The position numbers were made by a program, and so were the translations under genes. Positions 1 to 5,921 of a stretch of 6,321 nucleotides of DNA are shown here, in pieces. Location: the NCBI GenBank assembly GCA_029778935.1, contig JAKPBM010000376.1:1-6321 (forward strand), in the 5' to 3' direction. Source of the stretch: Bacillota bacterium (GTDB lineage Bacteria; Bacillota; Clostridia; Oscillospirales; QAMX01). Under the pieces are notes generated by a model that saw only the letters and a program-made list of their open reading frames with translations, ran no database searches and had not been told where the DNA came from. Positions within the stretch are counted from its first letter, which is position 1; each line of letters begins with the position of its first letter.

Positions 1-2929
1 CGTCAAAGACATCATTCCCCGCTACCAGACCATGAAGGGCAAAAAGGTCCTGCGCAAGGCCGGCTGGGACACTCACGGCCTGCCTGTCGAGCTGGAAGTG
101 GAAAAAGTGCTCGGCCTGGACGGCAAGAAGGACATCGAAAAATACGGCGTTTCCGAGTTCAACAAAAAGTGCAAGGAAAGCGTCTGGAAGTACACGAAAG
201 AGTGGCGGGAAATGAGCGACCTTGTCGCCTACTGGTGCGACATGGACAATCCGTACGTCACTTATCACAACGATTACATTGAATCCGTCTGGTGGGCCTT
301 AAAGCAGATCAGCGAGCAGAACCTGCTCTACAAGGGCCACAAAATCGTCCCCTACTGCCCCCGGTGCGGCACCTCCCTTTCCAGCCACGAAGTCGCCCAA
401 GGGTATGAGGAAGTCACCGAAACGTCCGCCTATGTGAAATTCCGCCTGGCCGGCGAAGAAAACCGCTATTTCTTGGCCTGGACGACGACGCCCTGGACGC
501 TGCCGTCCAACGTGGCCTTGGCGGTCAACCCCAAAGAAGACTATGTGGAAGCCAAAGTAGAAAGCGGCGAGGTGTATATTCTCGCCCAGGCTCTGGCCGA
601 TTCCCTGCTGAAAGAGTACGAAACCCTGTCGGTGCGGAAAGGCGCGGAGCTGGCGGGCATGAAATATGAGCCGCTGTTCCGGTTTGTGAACCCCGAAAAC
701 GCCTGGTATGTGGTCACCGGCGACTTCGTCACCCTGTCCGACGGTACGGGTATTGTCCACATCGCCCCGGCCTTCGGCGAGGACGACGCCCAGGTGGGCC
801 GAGCCAACAACCTGCCCTTTGTGCAGCTGGTCGACGGCCGCGGCAACTTTACCCCGGAAGTCACCCCCTGGGCCGGCCGCTTCTGCAAGGAGTGCGACCC
901 GGAGATTATCGCCGACCTGAAAGAGCGGGGCCTGCTCTTTGCCGCCGTGCCCTACACCCACTCCTACCCCTTCTGCTGGCGCTGCGACACGCCGCTGCTC
1001 TACTACGCGTTGGACACGTGGTTTATCCGCATGACGGCGGTAAAGGAAAAGCTTTTGGCCAACAACGCGTCCATCAACTGGATTCCCGAAACCATCCGCG
1101 ACGGGCGCATGGGCAACTTCCTCGAAAACGTCGTTGACTGGGGCTTAAGCCGCGCCAGATACTGGGGCACGCCCTTGCCCATTTGGGAATGCGAATGCGG
1201 CCACTGCCACACCGTCGGCAGCATTGCCGAGCTGAAAGAAAAAGGCCACAACGTGCCCGACGACATCGAGCTGCATAAGCCCTACGTGGATCAGATCACC
1301 ATGACCTGCGACCGCTGCGGCAAGACCATGCGCAGAACACCCGACGTCATCGACTGCTGGTTCGACAGCGGCTCCATGCCCTTCGCCCAGTGGCACTACC
1401 CCTTCGAAAACAAGGAGATTTTCGAGGAAAACTACCCCGCCCAGTTCATCAGCGAAGCCATCGACCAGACCCGCGGCTGGTTTTACACCCTGCTGGCCAT
1501 CTCCACGCTGCTGTTTGATAAGCCCGCCTTTGAAAACTGCATCGTTCTGGGCCACGTCAACGACAAAAACGGCGTGAAGATGTCCAAGCACAAGGGTAAC
1601 GTCATAGACCCCTTCGAAATCATCGGCAAGGTGGGCGGCGACGCCGTCCGCTGGTACTTCTACACCGGCAGCGCCCTCTGGATGCCCACCCGCTTCTACG
1701 AAGAAGCCGTCAGCGAAAGCCAGCGGAAGTTTATGGGCACTTTGTGGAACACCCTGGCCTTCTACGTCCTCTATGCCAACATCGACAAGTTCGACGCCAC
1801 GGCCTATAAGCTGGACAAAGCGTCCCTCTCCGTCATGGACCGCTGGATTTTGTCCAAGCTGCATTCTCTTATCCGCACAGTTGATAATGGCCTCTCCAAC
1901 TACCAGATTACCGAAAGCGCAAGGGCCTTGGCCGACTTTGTGGATGAGCTTTCCAACTGGTACGTCCGCCGCGGACGGGAACGGTACTGGGGCTCTGAGC
2001 TGACCCAGGATAAGATCAACGCCTATGTGACGCTGTATACGGTGCTTGTGACGGTGGCCAAGCTGGCCGCACCCTTTGTGCCGTTCCTCGCCGAATCCCT
2101 GTACCAGACGCTGGTTCGTGATCTGGACAACACGGCCCCTGAAAGCGTCCACCTTTGCGACTTCCCCGCGGTCGACGAAAGCTTCATCGACGAAACGCTG
2201 GAAAAGGATATGGAACTGGTGCTGCAGGTCGTAACCTTGGGCCGCGCCGGCCGCGCCAGCGCCAACATCAAAAACCGCCAGCCCCTCTCCACCCTGTTTG
2301 TCCGCGTGGAAGGCGACGCTACCCTTTCCGACGAGCTGCAGGCTTTGGTGGCGGATGAGCTGAACGTGCGCACGGTGCTCTTTACCAAAGACACCGACCA
2401 GTTTGTGTCCTACACCTTTAAGCCCCAGCTCAAGACCCTGGGCCGCCGTTTCGGCAAGCTGATTCCCGCCATCTCCGCCGCATTGCGCGAAGAGGGCAAT
2501 GCTGGCATGGCCATGCTGCGGCAGACCGGCGCTGTAACCATCACCGTGGAGGGCCAGGAGATTTCCCTGGCGGAGGAAGACCTGCTGATCGAAACCAGCC
2601 GCAAGGAAGGCTTTGTGGCGGAAAGCGACAAAGGCATCACCGTCGTGCTCGACACGAACCTGACGCCCGAGCTGATTGAGGAAGGCTTTGTACGCGAAGC
2701 CGTCAACAAGCTGCAGACGACCCGGAAAGAAGCCGGTCTGGCCGTCACCGACCGCATTGTGGTCGGATTCAAGACGGAGGAAGAGCTTGCCCGCATTCTG
2801 CGCGCCCACGCCGAGTCCATCATGTGCGACGTGCTGGCCGTTTCCATACAGGAAAACGAGCTGGACGGATTCGTCAAGGAGTGGAACATCAACGGCATTC
2901 CCGCTGTGTTCAGCGTGAAAAAGGTATAG
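1..2929 (+). CDS. ileS: Isoleucyl-tRNA synthetase, type 2 (5' end outside window)
   Basis: Cytoplasmic class I aminoacyl-tRNA synthetase that charges tRNA-Ile with isoleucine and hydrolyses mischarged valine. The reading frame is open to the left edge (VKDIIPRYQT before the Met at base 32), so that Met is internal. About 60 N-terminal residues, including the HIGH motif, are missing; 975 codons remain of a usual ~1035. Visible landmarks: GWDTHGLPVE near the start; the CP1 editing domain with TTTPWTLPSN (from base 482) and GTGIVHIAPAFGEDD (from 743); a probable zinc site CxCxxC (1190-1207) plus CDRC (1307-1318); WFDSGSMPFAQWHYPF; SEAIDQTRGWFYTLL; and the KMSKS loop as KMSKH (1577-1591). A long C-terminal anticodon-binding region follows. 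The DQTRGWFYTLL and YCPRCG..LSSHEVAQGY signatures are those of the eukaryote-like type 2 enzyme, a class often naturally tolerant of mupirocin. Any T-box leader would lie outside the window. The stop TAG overlaps the next gene's Shine-Dalgarno. Confidence 0.98.
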   Translation, partial: VKDIIPRYQTMKGKKVLRKAGWDTHGLPVELEVEKVLGLDGKKDIEKYGVSEFNKKCKESVWKYTKEWREMSDLVAYWCDMDNPYVTYHNDYIESVWWALKQISEQNLLYKGHKIVPYCPRCGTSLSSHEVAQGYEEVTETSAYVKFRLAGEENRYFLAWTTTPWTLPSNVALAVNPKEDYVEAKVESGEVYILAQALADSLLKEYETLSVRKGAELAGMKYEPLFRFVNPENAWYVVTGDFVTLSDGTGIVHIAPAFGEDDAQVGRANNLPFVQLVDGRGNFTPEVTPWAGRFCKECDPEIIADLKERGLLFAAVPYTHSYPFCWRCDTPLLYYALDTWFIRMTAVKEKLLANNASINWIPETIRDGRMGNFLENVVDWGLSRARYWGTPLPIWECECGHCHTVGSIAELKEKGHNVPDDIELHKPYVDQITMTCDRCGKTMRRTPDVIDCWFDSGSMPFAQWHYPFENKEIFEENYPAQFISEAIDQTRGWFYTLLAISTLLFDKPAFENCIVLGHVNDKNGVKMSKHKGNVIDPFEIIGKVGGDAVRWYFYTGSALWMPTRFYEEAVSESQRKFMGTLWNTLAFYVLYANIDKFDATAYKLDKASLSVMDRWILSKLHSLIRTVDNGLSNYQITESARALADFVDELSNWYVRRGRERYWGSELTQDKINAYVTLYTVLVTVAKLAAPFVPFLAESLYQTLVRDLDNTAPESVHLCDFPAVDESFIDETLEKDMELVLQVVTLGRAGRASANIKNRQPLSTLFVRVEGDATLSDELQALVADELNVRTVLFTKDTDQFVSYTFKPQLKTLGRRFGKLIPAISAALREEGNAGMAMLRQTGAVTITVEGQEISLAEEDLLIETSRKEGFVAESDKGITVVLDTNLTPELIEEGFVREAVNKLQTTRKEAGLAVTDRIVVGFKTEEELARILRAHAESIMCDVLAVSIQENELDGFVKEWNINGIPAVFSVKKV

Positions 2930-2942
2930 AGGAGGAACCCTT

Positions 2943-3584
2943 ATGCTTCTGCAGAAAAACGACGTGTTCCTGATTACCGGCGACTCCGTGACCGATTGCG
3001 GCCGCGACCGCACGAAAGACTACGGCCCGGAAACCATCGAAGGCATGGGCAGCGGCTACGCGGGGCTGGTGAAAGCGTTCCTGAACGCCCATTACCCCGA
3101 TTTGGCCCTGACCGTGGTCAACCGCGGCATCAGCGGCAACCGCACGACGGATATTTTAGCCCGGATGGAAAAAGACCATCTCTCCCTGTCCCCTTCCGTT
3201 GTTTCCATCCTCATCGGCATCAACGACGTCTGGCGCCACTTTGACAGCCCCAACATCCCCCAGGTGGACCCGGAGGATTACCTTGCCAACCTACGTAAGA
3301 TTATCCAGGACTTCAAAACCAGCGCGCGGCAGGTCGTCGTCATGGCGCCCTATTACCTGACGGAGCAGAAAGACAACCCCATGCTGGCCATGATGCGGCA
3401 GTACGGCGCGCTGGCCAAACAGGCCGCGGAAGAAAACGGCGCTTTGTTTATCGATCTGCAGGCGATTTTCGACGAACTCATGCAGCATAAGCCCGCCGCC
3501 TACTACGCCGGCGACGGCATACATCCCAACCTCTACGGCCACATGGTGATTGCCAGGGCCCTGCTGGACGTGGTTTTGAAGTAA
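2943..3584 (+). CDS. SGNH/GDSL hydrolase, Axe2-like acetylxylan esterase family
   Basis: A 213-aa serine esterase with all four SGNH blocks. Block I is GDSVTDCGRDR with nucleophile Ser15; block II is NRGISGN around Gly62-Gly65; block III is GINDVW with Asn94; block V is DGIHP with Asp191 and His194. The arrangement, the length and the GDS-TDCGR and GINDVWR signatures closely resemble Geobacillus Axe2, an intracellular acetylxylan esterase whose triad I recall as Ser15/Asp191/His194. There is no signal peptide or membrane segment, so it should act in the cytoplasm, possibly deacetylating imported acetylated oligosaccharides; the true substrate cannot be read from the sequence. The start is fixed by a strong AGAGGAGG (2928-2935) 7 nt before ATG. 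It follows ileS by 13 nt and shares its transcript up to the terminator at 3599-3636. No partner glycosidase or transporter is visible. The family call is firm; the acetylxylan specificity is inference. Confidence 0.93.
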   Translation: MLLQKNDVFLITGDSVTDCGRDRTKDYGPETIEGMGSGYAGLVKAFLNAHYPDLALTVVNRGISGNRTTDILARMEKDHLSLSPSVVSILIGINDVWRHFDSPNIPQVDPEDYLANLRKIIQDFKTSARQVVVMAPYYLTEQKDNPMLAMMRQYGALAKQAAEENGALFIDLQAIFDELMQHKPAAYYAGDGIHPNLYGHMVIARALLDVVLK

Positions 3585-3598
3585 GCTCATACGGCAGC

Positions 3599-3636
3599 AA
3601 AAAGCCCTTTTGGCCTAGCGCCAAAAGGGCTTTTTT
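3599..3636 (+). terminator. Rho-independent terminator of ileS-esterase unit, bidirectional
   Basis: A perfect 14-bp stem (3601-3614 with 3620-3633) surrounds a 5-nt loop CTAGC. A run of six T (3631-3636) follows on the plus strand. Five A (3599-3603) flank the other side, so the minus strand also reads as stem plus U-tract. It begins 15 nt after the esterase stop. It can also stop any minus-strand transcript that reads through 3898. Confidence 0.93.
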
Positions 3637-3897
3637 GTGTTTGGGGCGGGGCAAATGCATGACGCAGGCTGATTTGTAAAGCAAGCTGATTGCTTTACAC
3701 ATGTCGTAGATTGCGTTTGCGTGCGTTCAAAACCCAATTTGCTGTCAAGGTTTGCCGCTTTACATGCACGAAGTGCTTTGTGCTGGCCGGTTTTTCACTT
3801 CTAACTCGAATCTGACTCGGCTTTATGCGAACATCCATGCTCGCAATCAAAACGCATGGCCAAAACCGCCTACCGCGGCTTCTTCGGTTCGGAAAAC
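3637..3897. other. Non-coding spacer between convergent transcription units
   Basis: This 261-nt stretch lies between the two facing terminators. Short open frames on both strands lack a Shine-Dalgarno, look low-complexity in translation and overlap one another, so I call no gene. It contains a 10-bp dyad at 3675-3699, a weaker 6-bp dyad CCATGC/GCATGG (3835-3840 with 3854-3859), and a second copy of GCTTTACA (3757-3764). A perfect TTGACA on the minus strand (3748-3743) has no acceptable -10 at 16-18 nt. I find no RNA gene here. Confidence 0.6.
3675..3699. repeat. 10-bp inverted repeat without U-tract
   Basis: TGTAAAGCAA (3675-3684) and TTGCTTTACA (3690-3699) are exact inverted copies around a 5-nt loop GCTGA. 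Neither strand has a following T run, so it is not a standard terminator. The GCTTTACA half recurs at 3757-3764, and GCAGGCTGATT (3665-3675) is nearly repeated as GCAAGCTGATT (3681-3691). It could be a transcript-end hairpin, a protein site or a degenerate repeat; function unknown. Confidence 0.45.
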
Positions 3898-3928
3898 GCA
3901 AAAGAGGCGCAAATCGCGCCTCTTTTGC
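3893..3928 (-). terminator. Rho-independent terminator of the ferritin-like two-gene unit
   Basis: A perfect 13-bp stem (3898-3910 with 3916-3928) has a 5-nt loop. Read on the minus strand, the second arm ends in CTCTTTTGC and is followed by GTTTT, an interrupted U-tract. The plus side has no T run, so the signal is directional. It lies 64 nt beyond the stop codon of the 144-aa gene. Confidence 0.8.
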
Positions 3929-3992
3929 ACATTCATCGCTTGAGCATAGCGGAGTTAGACTATCCAGTTGTACACTCCGGCTGGTTCGCCCC

Positions 3993-4427
3993 TTACAGGA
4001 ACTTCTTCAGCTGCTGCACGTTGTTTTCCTCAATCTCCAGCAGCCGTTCCATCAGGGCGCGGGTGTCCTTGTCCACTTCCTTGTACTTTTTCAGGTTCTT
4101 GATGGCGTTGATGATGCCCATATTGCTGCCCACTATAAGCATTTCGGCAATGTGGGAAGCCGACCTGTCCGTTAGGGTCTGGAAGTTGATCATAATATAC
4201 GTCCGGATCTTCTCCAGCGCGGAAAGTCCTTTTTCGTCGTGGCCCGACTCCACAAGGGCCATTTTGGCCCGGCCGAGGATGTTTTCGTATTCGTCCAGCT
4301 GGGTTTTCAGATGCTTCTGAAACTCCTCGTCCTCCACGATGCCGATAAGCTGGCTGATTGTGTTCACGCCCATCTGGGCGTTCTGGTAGACAAAATTTAA
4401 CAGTTCCGCTTTCGCGTTCAATCCCAT
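3993..4427 (-). CDS. Small all-helical (probable four-helix-bundle) protein, function unknown
   Basis: A 144-aa soluble protein with no signal peptide or membrane segment. It appears to be helical almost throughout: approximate helices 4-33, 35-61, 66-84, 88-116 and 119-143, broken by short turns such as SGHDEKG and GSNMG. The charge pattern (Glu/Lys-rich, regular hydrophobic spacing) suggests a helical bundle. I recall similar clostridial proteins that carry no assigned function; a relation to ferritin-like or DUF2383-type bundles is possible but not shown. There is no ExxH iron motif and there are no cysteines, so it is probably not itself a di-iron enzyme. It lies 13 nt after the ferritin-like gene and is presumably co-transcribed with it, ending at the 3893-3928 terminator. 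The start is slightly uncertain: ATG at 4427 is only 3 nt from its AAGGAG, while TTG at 4421 (codon 3) would have a 9-nt spacer. Confidence 0.88.
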   Translation of the reverse strand: MGLNAKAELLNFVYQNAQMGVNTISQLIGIVEDEEFQKHLKTQLDEYENILGRAKMALVESGHDEKGLSALEKIRTYIMINFQTLTDRSASHIAEMLIVGSNMGIINAIKNLKKYKEVDKDTRALMERLLEIEENNVQQLKKFL

Positions 4428-4430
4428 CCG

Positions 4431-4437
4431 CTCCTTC
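4431..4437 (-). promoter_or_regulatory. Shine-Dalgarno of the 144-aa gene, unusually close to ATG
   Basis: GAAGGAG on the minus strand lies in the 13-nt gap after the preceding stop codon. It ends 3 nt before ATG (4427-4425), which is tighter than normal. The in-frame TTG two codons later (4421-4419) would sit at 9 nt, so true initiation may be there, giving a protein that starts MNAKAELL. Confidence 0.6.
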
Positions 4438-4440
4438 GCC

Positions 4441-5679
4441 TTACCGCGTACGCGCGATTTGGGTGTTGTCGTTCGTCCGGTCGGAAAGCTCCGGCACGGG
4501 GTTGGGCTGGGCCTCGGCGCGGTAGTCCACGTTGAACTTCATCTGGTGCTCCTTGACGACCTTGTGGCTCGGCACCGAATTCACGTCGTGGTTGACCCGG
4601 TTCTGATAGAAGAAGAACTCGTGGTCCTGCGGCAGCTCGGTCACAGGGATATACCCTTCCCGGTTGGCCGTCAGGCACACCTGCTGGGCCAGTACCTGAC
4701 GGACATACTCCCTTGTGTCGTGGAAGGTAAGGAGCTTGGGGAAGTTGCCGTCGGGGATGACCTGCTGCCAATCCTTGTTCTCGTATTTTTTGAGCAGAGC
4801 GGCCGCCTGGTGAAGCTGGGCGATTTCCTGTTCCAGATGCATCTCCCAGATGGACTTGGTGTTTTGGCAGACTTCGTTCTGGTAGAAGGAGTAGTACAGA
4901 TAGCACTCCATATACTCGTGCAGCAGCAGGTTTTCCAGCCACGTGCAGTTGGGGTCTAAAAGCGAGTCGTAGTGGGTGACATGCTGCTCCTCAATCATGG
5001 CGATTTCCAGATACAGCTGGCGGCCCAGGTCGTTGTAGTAGTAGTTGCCCAGGTTCATATAGAAGTTCATGGTCTGCTGTTCCGCCGCCGTGATGATGAG
5101 GGTGTTGAGTTTGGTGCGGATGTCCGCTGTTTTGGAATCGATGGGGTTTCTAACGGAGTCGAAGGGGAACCGATGCTCCGCAATCGTCGGGCGGCCCGGC
5201 GTAATGTCCACAAAGCTCTTGACCAGCTGCTGGGAAGGAATCTGCTTGTCTAAATCGAGCAGGTTTGCGTAGCGGTACAGGTGGTCAAAGTCTTCCAGCA
5301 GCGCAAAGTCTAAAGCCTGCTTCACGTAGGGGTTCGGTTCGTTCTGGGCCAGCCACGCCGTCAAGTCCACCGCCACATGCTCGTAGCCGATAGTCGTTTC
5401 CAGCGGCGTTTCGTCGATGGGCTTCAGCCAGTTGATATGCTTCTGCTGCTGCTCGATGCGGCGGGAGAGGGCCAGTTCCCGTCGGATGTCGTTGTTGTTG
5501 CAGTTTCTCTGGAACTGGTGTTTGAAGATGATGGATTCGACCTCGATGCCGTTCATCAGGATAATGCGGACTTTCGTGTACGGGTCGGCTTCCATCTTGT
5601 TGTACGGCTTGGGATAGACCGTGCACCAGTCCATAATACAGTCTTTGAGTTGTATGGGTTTTTGCTCAAACGGGTTCAT
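4441..5679 (-). CDS. Ferritin-like di-iron fold protein, uncharacterised
   Basis: A 412-aa cytoplasmic protein with no signal peptide or membrane segment. The core, residues ~93-242, has the layout of a ferritin-like bundle. Helix A carries Glu100, helix B carries Asp130-x-x-His133, a long crossover (142-186) follows, helix C carries Glu200, and helix D carries Glu230-x-x-His233. Both halves thus show carboxylate, 30 residues, then D/ExxH, the usual di-iron ligand scheme, with Asp replacing Glu in the first ExxH. Two further helices (~245-300) hold HEYMEC (254-259) and a Glu/His-rich stretch (279-290). The N-terminal ~90 residues and the proline- and polar-rich tail (after ~385) are extra to a minimal ferritin-like protein. 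An iron, oxygen or redox role is inferred; no precise family is recognised. The start at MNPFEQ is chosen because AAAGGAAGG lies 7 nt upstream; an upstream ATG at 5772 would fall inside the preceding terminator. It is first of two genes, followed at 13 nt by the 144-aa gene. Confidence 0.92.
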   Translation of the reverse strand: MNPFEQKPIQLKDCIMDWCTVYPKPYNKMEADPYTKVRIILMNGIEVESIIFKHQFQRNCNNNDIRRELALSRRIEQQQKHINWLKPIDETPLETTIGYEHVAVDLTAWLAQNEPNPYVKQALDFALLEDFDHLYRYANLLDLDKQIPSQQLVKSFVDITPGRPTIAEHRFPFDSVRNPIDSKTADIRTKLNTLIITAAEQQTMNFYMNLGNYYYNDLGRQLYLEIAMIEEQHVTHYDSLLDPNCTWLENLLLHEYMECYLYYSFYQNEVCQNTKSIWEMHLEQEIAQLHQAAALLKKYENKDWQQVIPDGNFPKLLTFHDTREYVRQVLAQQVCLTANREGYIPVTELPQDHEFFFYQNRVNHDVNSVPSHKVVKEHQMKFNVDYRAEAQPNPVPELSDRTNDNTQIARTR

Positions 5680-5686
5680 TGCATGA

Positions 5687-5695
5687 CCTTCCTTT
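5687..5695 (-). promoter_or_regulatory. Shine-Dalgarno that fixes the start of the ferritin-like gene
   Basis: AAAGGAAGG on the minus strand ends 7 nt before ATG at 5679. The longer open frame starting at 5772 has no such site and would begin inside the terminator stem, so the 412-aa form is preferred. Confidence 0.85.
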
Positions 5696-5696
5696 G

Positions 5697-5708
5697 CCGA
5701 AATTTCGG
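5697..5708. promoter_or_regulatory. 12-bp perfect palindrome in the leader: candidate operator
   Basis: CCGAAATTTCGG is an uninterrupted 12-bp palindrome. It sits one base before the Shine-Dalgarno of the ferritin-like gene and near the start point predicted from the weak promoter at 5713-5742. With no loop it suits a dimeric DNA-binding protein better than an RNA hairpin. It does not match a Fur or PerR box as I know them. One or two such palindromes are expected by chance in a window this size, so position is the main argument. Confidence 0.35.
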
Positions 5709-5712
5709 TTTT

Positions 5713-5742
5713 ATTGTTTGCGCTTTTTGAAGATCTATGCAA
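5713..5742 (-). promoter_or_regulatory. Weak candidate promoter for the ferritin-like two-gene unit
   Basis: On the minus strand, TTGCAT (5742-5737) and AACAAT (5718-5713) are separated by 18 nt. They match the sigma-70/A consensus at only 3/6 and 4/6 positions. A promoter is expected between the terminator at 5761-5798 and the start codon at 5679, and this is the best pair I see there. The predicted start, near 5706, would fall in the palindrome. Confidence 0.25.
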
Positions 5743-5760
5743 GAATCTGGCGCTCTTTCC

Positions 5761-5798
5761 AAAAAAACGCACCCCCGAAGCCTGTTCGGGGGTGCGTT
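5761..5798 (-). terminator. Strong Rho-independent terminator, minus strand
   Basis: A perfect 14-bp GC-rich stem (5766-5779 with 5785-5798) has a 5-nt loop. Read on the minus strand it is followed by seven T (complement of the A run 5761-5767). It ends the transcript of the gene at 5922-6321 after a 3' untranslated stretch of about 123 nt (5799-5921), and separates it from the ferritin-like unit. In that stretch I see only a weak 6-bp dyad (5862-5867 with 5889-5894) and no gene. Confidence 0.93.
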
Positions 5799-5921
5799 GG
5801 CGTCATATTGCGTTGTTGCGCCTGTTTTCCGGCAAAATCGAAAGCAAATCTTTCCAAAATCAGCGGCGAAAATGTTTCAGAACCAAATGCCGCTATGGAG
5901 CCTTGCGTTTTCCGCTTCGGC

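Noticed and set aside
299..961. 220-codon minus-strand open frame inside ileS
   Set aside because: Antisense shadow of the editing-domain region with Gly/Val/His-rich low-complexity translation.
1145..3013. 622-codon open frame on the minus strand, antisense to ileS
   Set aside because: It lies opposite a certain gene; its His/Gly/Val/Gln-rich composition is typical of an antisense frame of GC-rich codons, and it has no recognisable domain.
3743..3748. Perfect TTGACA -35 box on the minus strand
   Set aside because: The sequence 16-18 nt downstream is CGCACG-like with no resemblance to TATAAT, and no gene follows in that direction.
3695..3943. Small open frames of 63-68 codons on both strands in the convergent spacer
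   Set aside because: No ribosome binding site, they overlap each other on opposite strands, one crosses the terminator stem, and the translations are basic and low-complexity.
4418..4959. Overlapping open frames of 166-174 codons on both strands within the ferritin-like gene
   Set aside because: Arg/Pro/Gly- or Val/Leu-rich shadows; the frame with ferritin-like motifs and good translation signals is the real one.
5680..5772. 31-codon N-terminal extension of the ferritin-like protein
   Set aside because: It would start inside the terminator stem without a Shine-Dalgarno, whereas the start at 5679 has AAAGGAAGG at 7 nt.
3890..5914. 12-nt inverted match CGGAAAACGCAA (3890-3901) with TTGCGTTTTCCG (5903-5914), flanking the ferritin-like unit
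   Set aside because: A 12-nt match is expected about once or twice by chance in a window this size, and there are no other signs of a mobile element such as a transposase or target duplications.
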